From the NCBI GenBank assembly GCA_905221605.1, contig CAJNDS010002304.1, forward strand, positions 250,001 to 314,000: a stretch of 64,000 nucleotides of DNA, written 5' to 3'. Shown here one piece after another: positions 57,101 through 64,000 of this stretch (positions within the stretch are counted from its first letter, which is position 1; every line of letters begins with the position of its first letter). The stretch comes from Symbiodinium natans (lineage: Eukaryota; Sar; Dinophyceae; Suessiales; Symbiodiniaceae). The position numbers and the translations under genes were made by a program. A model generated the notes under the pieces. That model did no database searches, had not been told where the DNA came from, and saw only the letters and a program-made list of their open reading frames with translations.

Positions 57101-58870
57101 TAGATAGTTCAGGGGCTTCCTGAACTATCTAAACTATCTAAACTATCTAACCTCTTTCCGGGAAGGCCCCCAGGGGGTTTGAAACTTTCTAAACTATCTA
57201 AACTATCTAAACTATCTAAACTATCTAACCTCCGTTTCTCCCAAAATCGAGGTTAGATAGTTTAGATAGTTTAGGGGCTCGTCTAAACTATCTAAACTAT
57301 CTAAACTATCTAAACTATCTAACCTCTTTCCGGGAAGGCCCCCAGGGGGTTTGAAACTTTCTAAACTATCTAAACTATCTAAACTATCTAAACTATCTAA
57401 CCTCCGTTTCTCCCAAAATCGAGGTTAGATAGTTTAGATAGTTTAGGGGCTCGTCTAAACTATCTAAACTATCTAAACTATCTAAACTATCTAACCTCTG
57501 TTCCTCCCAAAATCGAGGTTAGATAGTTTAGATAGTTTAGATAGTTTAGATAGTTTAGATAGTTTAGATAGTTTCAAACCTCCTGGGGGCCTCCCCGGAA
57601 AGAGGTTAGATAGTTTAGATAGTTTAGATAGTTCAGGGGCTTCCTGAACTATCTAAACTATCTAAACTATCTAACCTCTTTCCGGGAAGGCCCCCAGGGG
57701 GTTTGAAACTTTCTAAACTATCTAAACTATCTAAACTATCTAAACTATCTAACCTCCGTTTCTCCCAAAATCGAGGTTAGATAGTTTAGATAGTTTAGGG
57801 GCTCGTCTAAACTATCTAAACTATCTAAACTATCTAAACTATCTAACCTCTGTTCCTCCCAAAATCGAGGTTAGATAGTTTAGATACTTTAGGGGCTCGT
57901 CTGAACTATCTAAACTATCGAAACTATCTAAACTATCTAACCTCCTTTTCTCCCAAAATCGAGGATAGATAGTTTAGATAGTTTAGATAGTTTAGAAAGT
58001 TTCAAACCTCCTGGGGGCCTCCCCGGAAAGAGGTTAGATAGTTTAGATAGTTTAGATAGTTCAGGGGCTTTCTGAACTATCTAAACTATCTAAACTATCT
58101 AACCTCTGGCTGGGGACGACCCAGAGGGAAGTGAAGCTTTCTAAACTATCTAAACTATCTAAACTATCTAACCTCCTTTTTTCCCAAAATCGAGGTTAGA
58201 TAGTTTAGATAGTTTAGGGGCTCGTCTAAACTATCTAAACTATCTAAACTATCTAAACTATCTAACCTCCTTTTTTCCCAAAATCGAGGTTAGATAGTTT
58301 AGATAGTTTAGGGGCTCGTCTAAACTATCTAAACTATCTAAACTATCTAACCTCCTTTTCTCCCAAAATCGAGGTTAGATAGTTTAGATAGTTTAGGGGC
58401 TCGTCTAAACTATCTAAACTATCTAAACTATCTAACCTCCTTTTCTCCCAAAATCGTTAGGTTAGATAGTTTAGATAGTTTAGATAGTTTAGAAAGTTTC
58501 AAACCTCCTGGGGGCCTCCCCGGAAAGAGGTTAGATAGTTTAGATAGTTTAGATAGTTTAGATAGTTCAGGGGCTTCCTGAACTATCTAAACTATCTAAC
58601 CTCCGGGGAGGCCCCCAGGAGGTTTGAAACTTTCTAAACTATCTAAACTATCTAAACTATCTAAACTATCTAACCTCTGTTTCTCCCAAAATCGAGGTTA
58701 GATAGTTTAGATAGTTTAGGGGCTCGTCTAAACTATTTAAACTATCTAAACTATCTAAACTATCTAACCTCCTTTTCTCCCAAAATCGAGGTTAGATAGT
58801 TTAGATAGTTCAGGGAAAACTGAACTATCTAAACTATCTAAACTATCTAAACTATTTAAACTATTTAACC
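54120..58870. repeat. 4.7-kb field of nested palindromes on a 9-bp unit (CTATCTAAA/TTTAGATAG)
   Basis: Blocks of 2-7 TTTAGATAG copies alternate with blocks of the reverse complement, separated by a few fixed linkers: GGGGCTCGT, TTCAGGGGCTTCCTGAA, TTTCTCCCAAAATCGAGG, and the GC-rich CCTCCTGGGGGCCTCCCCGG with its inverted form CCGGGGAGGCCCCCAGGAGG. Most linkers sit at dyad centres, so each block can fold into a long hairpin. Linker order suggests a higher-order unit of a few hundred bp. No ORF of 60 codons exists across 51.7-59.0 kb. Confidence 0.97.
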
Positions 58871-58914
58871 TCCTTCTCCAAGAAAGGAAAGTAATCACAT
58901 AGTACCTAAAGGTC

Positions 58915-59020
58915 CCTCTTACATATATATATATGTATGTATATCTCTATATATATATATATATGTAAGCATACATACATACATACCTACCTACATACAT
59001 ACATACATAGAGTACTGTAT
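58915..59020. repeat. (TA)n and (CATA)n microsatellites
   Basis: Two TATATA runs flanking TATGTATATCTCTA, then CATA/CCTA tetranucleotides. A GA run follows at 59113-59128. Confidence 0.95.
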
Positions 59021-59194
59021 TGCATGTGACTATGATATTGCATATACGTGTATGTAACATGTAGCATTATATTCTCTTCCCATTATAGCGAGGGGTGCCG
59101 TGCAATATGTATAGAGAGAGAGAGAGGGAGACAGGCATATGTTAGCGAAGCGATGTGCGTAAGACAGTGTTCTGCTGATTGTAGAGACTGCCGA

Positions 59195-62100
59195 AGAAGA
59201 CTGAGGCTCGGGAGCTGTCGGAGATGAAATATGCAGAAGCGGAGCAGCGCTGGGCAGCTCGTGGCATACTATGCAAAGCTTGGCAATTTCGGAACAGTCC
59301 AAATCCAGAGCCCGGTAAGAGCAGCACCGAGTATACTCGCAACTGCTGCCTTAAGCATCTCCACCTGAAGTGGGCACTTAGGATATGGAAGCGCAGCTGG
59401 CGCTGGCTGAGGCGGAGACACGGTGGCGCAGCTCCGAAGAGAAGGCGCATATGCTAATGGAAAAGCATGCAGCATGCAATGGCAAAGAAGGGTGGCAAAC
59501 GGAGGACAGGTCATACTGCACGCCTAACCAGTATCGAGCTTCAACTGCGCTGATGCGCCTTTGGCCTGGGAGTAGCCGATAAGTACTTTCAGACAGGCTG
59601 ATCAGTGTGCGGCGCTGGTTGAGAAGGCAAAGCTCCGCGCCAAGAGCAAGGCACAAATTAGCCATGTGTAGAAAATGTCGCCTGACAAGCCTATTGTGTG
59701 TTGCAGCCGAGCTGAGCATGTCAAAGTGATGTGAGGCAGCAAAGGTGAAAGAGCAGGCAGCGGAGCACTTGGAACAAGAACGATTGGAAGCACAGGCCCA
59801 GCATGTCGGGATTGGCTTCCCGGACTCTTGCTGTGGCAGTTGCTCTATGGTCCCTTTGGTGTTTCGCACGCTGAAGTCGGGGAGTGCAGGCCCGACCTGA
59901 AACCCTGAATCCCTCAACCCCTGCGCTGTGGCTGGTCTGCTTGGCGGGTGGCAAAGAATCCCACAACCCCAAACCTTTCTTGAACCCGGACCAGAGCACT
60001 CAAAAGCCCTGAAGGCGAAACCTTGCACCAACACACGCACACACACTCCATACACACGTGTGCCAAGCAAAAAGCGTGTGGGAAGTGCGAAACACTCGCC
60101 ACAGCCTTTAGTGTGCTGCGCTTGCAAGAGACATGTGCATTTTCCTAGGTGTCGCACGCGCAACGTGTCCAGCGAACGCAAAAAAAAGCGTTCAACGCAC
60201 GGGCTCTTACAACCGGCTCCACGTCCAAATCGAGATGCACTGATGTGCACTCCGTTGCTCCGTGCTCCGCACCTGTGCTTTAAATGTTGCACTGGCATGG
60301 GTAGCCTCCCCCCCCCCTCCCCCAAACTAATTTGGACCGACCTTGTGCCCCCCAACGGCGCAAAGCTGTTTTCGGGACATTCATCTCGCCTGCTGGCTGT
60401 TTGGGCAGGAGCGCTTGGAGACACTGCAGGCATCCCACCGCATGGAGATTGCAGATCTCGCGAAGGCCCTGCGACCAGACTTGGCTTTGAGGGGAGGAGT
60501 TGAGGAATGTTGAGGAGTCGAGACCTGACTTCAAGAAGGCCACGCTCCAGCAGGAAGGGGACGAGCTTTGCCTGAAAGTCGAATTTCCACTATAGCCCCC
60601 GGGTGGATACATGCAGTCCGCAGTGCTTCTGCTAGAAAATTGAGACTTGGTCCACCAGCTGTCAGGCTTTAGGGTGCGGGCAAAACTCGACTCTTCAAAC
60701 CACGGCCGTAATAATTCGAACCTAATTTGGGGGCGCGGGAGTCTGGGCCTGTGCGGGCATGCCCCCAATGAACGCGACAAGTCAAATGAGTGAGCACAGT
60801 TGCGTTAGCAACAGTGCTTCAGCCAATTCCTTTTTGACAGCCCGTTTGCAACACTGTCAAGAAGCCTGTGAAGCCTGTGAGGAGTTGGAAGTGGCCAAAG
60901 CTGCCAGTGTTCACATGGAAAGTTTGGCGTCGCAAAGGAGAGAAGAGGTGCCCAGCAAAACGCAGATGCCGGACATCTCTGCAAAGGGCTTTGTGCGGAT
61001 CTGCTTGGCCCAGGCGAACCACTTGCAAGATGCGAAGCTGGAGCTGCTCCATGGCATTTCGAAGATGGACTCCCTCTGCCACTCCGAAACGCAGATGCTT
61101 CGCAAGAAGAATGTCGCTTCGATCTAAAAATATGTCCACTGACATGTTGCAGCTGTACATGCTGTAGTTCAGGGGACATCGTTTGCCTGGATTCTGAAGA
61201 GGCGGTTCTCAAGCAGCACCTCAAGCACAGCAAGAAGGCCCAAAAGGACGAGCTGCAAAAGATGTTGGAAGCTGCAGAGGCTTCGTGACATGCTGCAGTA
61301 CTTGGTGCAAGTCGATGCGGGGGGCCGTTTTGTGCATTCGGGCGACATTCGGCAGGCCAAATTCATGGAGGTGCAAAAGGCCACACTGGACGAGCAGCAG
61401 AAGCTCATCAAAGAGGTGGGAAAGCGAGACGTCCAGTGCATTCTGACATCGGACCACACAGCAGTGGATGACTGAACCGGAGCATCAGAGAGCTGTAGAG
61501 AAGTGTCAGGTGAGCAGTAGCAATGCCTACAAGCTGTGGCTTAGCGCACATTCCATGACCTCTGCAGGCCGATATGCAGATTTCCATCGCCCGCCGGGAA
61601 GCTGCAGCCGCTGTCGAAGCACGAGCAGCAGCCGAGACACAGGCTGCAGAAGCGATGGCCAAAGCAGCAGCTGCAGTGGCCAAGGCATGAAGAGGACTCA
61701 TGCCACTCCTATCATGAGGCAATAAGACGCCACATGAGGCATGTAACAAATTCTCGCGTGGGGCTTCTCCGGAGGCCGATGAGGCCACGACGACTGCTCG
61801 CCAGGCTGTCGCGACTTCGGAGGTGCAGAAGGCAACCACGCAAAGGCGCCTTGCATCCACCTTACTCTGCCTTATGCCTCAAACTTTGGTGCGAATAGAA
61901 CCTTGTAACTGGTTCCACTACACAGTGGTTGCCACCTGTCAGTAGGGTGGCGAGACATTCGGGATATTTTGTGCGATGCGCGCAGCACGTTGGACGCGTC
62001 TCAAACACAGTGAGCATCACGGTGTGCTATCTTGGACCAGTGAGCAGTGCAGTAGTGTAGTGTTTCTTTGGCGCTGTGCCTTTGAAAGTTGCAGGCTCTG

Positions 62101-64000
62101 CATGTGAGAAACATGAAACGACTCTGACGGAGCTCGAGGACCATGGAAATGAATGCAGCTCTTCGAGTCGAGGCGAAGGAAGCCAAGGCAGAAATGGCGG
62201 CAGCTCAGCAGGCCAGCGGACAACTTACGGACTCTGGCTAATGCTTGTGAACTCATCTGAACTGCTGCATCAGAACATCTGGTTTCGGTAAATTAGCATC
62301 ACCTCTCTGATTCTTCCTTTCCGGCGTCAGGAGGCACAGGCAAGAACTGAGCTGCAGCGTCAAGTGGCAGCTGAGCTCGATGCTCGCACTGAGGACATTG
62401 CTACTGTAGATTACTTGGCTTGGGTTGCCGTATCGGATGGCATACCGAATGGGGCATATCATACAATGTTTGCGAAATTGCCATCGGCTGTTGCACGACA
62501 GGAGCTGCGCACATCGCGCGAAACTGCAGACAGACTGCAGGCACCCCTGGTGCATGCACACTAGATAGCAGAAGCTAGCAATGACAGCGAAGACAGCCTC
62601 AAACCCTTTCGAGCACTTGAAGAGACCTGAATGTAGGTCCTGTCAGGCTGGAACTCAGTTACCGTTCCTCCTGAACTAAACTGCTGGACTCCTTCGGGTT
62701 AGCAGCCGATGTGAGCTTCTAGGTGTTCCGGAGGTCTGCAAGTCAAACCGTGACGGGTGGGCTCATGCCTGGGGATGGTCTGAGCAGAATGTTCCCGAAA
62801 ATTGCCTTCCAGATGCTTGGAGGAACTCGGCGATTGCGCCGCTAGGGGGATAAAGGGCGCCACGCAATTCCCGCAAACACCAAACCACCAAACCACTTGC
62901 TTGCTCATGCTCCCTGCGCCTCCCTGCGCTACTGCGGGGGTTCGCCCCAGGCCACGATTGAAGAGATGCATCCCCGGAGAGCGGCACTGGAGCAAGATCT
63001 CAGCAAAGCACAGGCACGCAGTGGACCATACTTCCATGTACTTCTAACATGTCCAACTGATGGAACTGCAGCGCTGTAAGGAAGTCTTTCTGCTTTCAAG
63101 CGTCCTGAGGCCAGCATGAAGGATCTTAGTGCAGATCTTCGGACTGCTCGGGCGGATGCTTGACTGCAAACTGCTCTGCAAAACCATGCAGCCATCACTG
63201 TCATGACTCCGTCATCCTTGGCGAACCTCGCGCCTGCAGATGCCATCGCCATGCCCTTCGAACGGCGTAGCACGACAGGTGAGTCATGCATGCTACATCA
63301 TGATTTCGAGGAGACTCATGCAGCGCGTGATGAGGCGGGGCAAGAGGCTTTGCCCTGTGCAAACAGTGGCGCGTGCGAATGCGGGCGAGTCAAACAATAT
63401 AATGTCTAAAGGCACACTCTGCAGCGAACGCGCTACAGTACTCGCCCGATTTCTGCTAGGCAGCAGCCCTCGCCGCGACTTGCACCCAGATCAGCATTGA
63501 AGCCGCCAAGGCGATATTTCAAAACGGGGCAGTTCACCAAACTTACCTTGTTCCCATTTTCCCAAAGTCCTGCATACCAGCCTGTCGAATCAAGTGTTTT
63601 CATGCCAATGGTATGTTCGTGCGGCATTTGGGCAAAAAAAGACTTTTGGGAGGTGTCACAACTCCAAGAAGATCGACAACGCTTGGAACAGAAGTTGCTG
63701 AGCTGGTTTCGCGTTGCTTGGCCTTCTTGGCCCATTGCTGCCATGCCCTGCGCCGAGGTTGGCCGAGCTTTCCCAAGTGGCTGCACGTGTCATGCCTTGA
63801 TCCAGTCGGGTTGCTGGTCATGTTCTGTAGCTTGCAAGCATGGGGTATGCAGACACCTCAGTTGCTCGGCTCCCGATCCTGATCAACCACTGTTCATGTC
63901 GTCATGGCTTCGCAGAGACTCGCACACTGCCCTGAGGTGCCGACGAGTTGCAGCAAGCGGAGAAGCAGCTTCAGCAGAAGCTACTGCAAGTTCAAGCGGA
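59195..64000 (+). CDS. Long coiled-coil protein, many small exons (incomplete at right edge)
   Basis: Plus-strand coding pieces are rich in E, K, Q, A, R with heptad-like spacing. Among them: ARELSEMKYAEAEQRWAAR (59205); MEAQLALAEAETRWRSSEEK (59383); AALVEKAKLRAKSKAQ (59610); AAKVKEQAAEHLEQERLEAQ (59735); QERLETLQASHRMEIADLAK (60407); EACEACEELEVAKAASVHME and IAQANHLQ-like segments (60785-61125); SEEAVLKQHLKHSKKAQKDE (61195); KFMEVQKATLDEQQKLIKEV (61360); ISIARREAAAAVEARAAAET (61575); ALRVEAKEAKAEMAAAQQ (62155); QARTELQRQVAAELDARTED (62340); ARQELRTSRETADRLQ (62497); EEMHPRRAALEQDLSKAQAR (62960); QLQEDRQRLEQKLLSW (63658); DELQQAEKQLQQKLLQVQA (63939). Frames change between pieces, implying introns. 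Long coiled coils serve as cytoskeletal, centrosomal or Golgi tethers; no further domain was seen. Start and exon limits are not fixed. Confidence 0.65.

Noticed and set aside
59378-60433. 351-codon minus frame
   Set aside because: It is the longest frame there, but the plus strand carries repeated coiled-coil pieces in a consistent series while this frame has no domain and a Cys/Arg/Ser-rich composition typical of antisense.

Overview
The window looks like nuclear DNA of a dinoflagellate. This rests on four observations: blocks of TTTAGGG/CCCTAAA scattered through introns and intergenic DNA; very low coding density with many short exons; coding segments on one strand for long stretches; and a polytopic-membrane/C2 gene whose C-terminal motifs (MVTHSW, CAFSVNQHAG, NKFDDMM, WCVAEL) I recall, without a database check, as a family expanded in dinoflagellates. 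Genus and species cannot be read from the sequence. A 100-N scaffold gap (42250-42349) and long microsatellites mean some junctions may be assembly products. Exon limits are by eye.

Layout: (1) 1-4.5 kb: ACT/AGT triplet arrays and an intact minus-strand gene for a secreted beta-sandwich, lectin-like protein. (2) 5.9-13.7 kb: one multi-exon minus-strand gene running membrane domain, C2 domain, family-specific C-terminal domain. (3) 14.4-15.6 kb: minus-strand extracellular Cys/Asn-glycosylation-rich segment with a mucin-like Ser/Thr tail, perhaps the ectodomain of gene 2. (4) 15.6-19.6 kb: triplet arrays and a second, frameshifted copy of the lectin-like gene. Regions 2.07-4.52 and 17.09-19.56 kb are a direct segmental duplication. 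(5) 19.6-25 kb: microsatellites and mostly unassigned DNA. (6) 25.1-34.8 kb: a minus-strand WD40-repeat gene, roughly one half to one blade per exon. (7) 34.8-36.4 kb: G-rich tract, CCCTAAA repeats and a near-perfect 1.38-kb palindrome. (8) 36.6-37.8 kb: a small plus-strand gene of unknown function. (9) 37.9-39.7 kb: interstitial telomere-like repeats. (10) 40.2-41.9 kb: a plus-strand beta-1,4-galactosyltransferase-like (GT7) gene. (11) 42.6-50.3 kb: a complex direct-repeat array interrupted by a precise 1.94-kb insert with a decayed ORF. (12) 50.4-58.9 kb: several satellites, including a 55-bp tandem repeat (about 33 copies) and a 4.7-kb field of nested palindromes built on a 9-bp unit. (13) 59.2-64.0 kb: the start or middle of a plus-strand gene for a long coiled-coil protein that runs off the window.

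The recognisable proteins suggest eukaryotic cell-surface, glycosylation, membrane-signalling and scaffold functions. They do not form an obvious pathway or cluster. The most unusual content is structural: the giant palindrome, the palindromic 9-bp satellite, the lectin duplication bounded by triplet arrays, the precise insertion in the repeat array, and a recurrent short hairpin motif.
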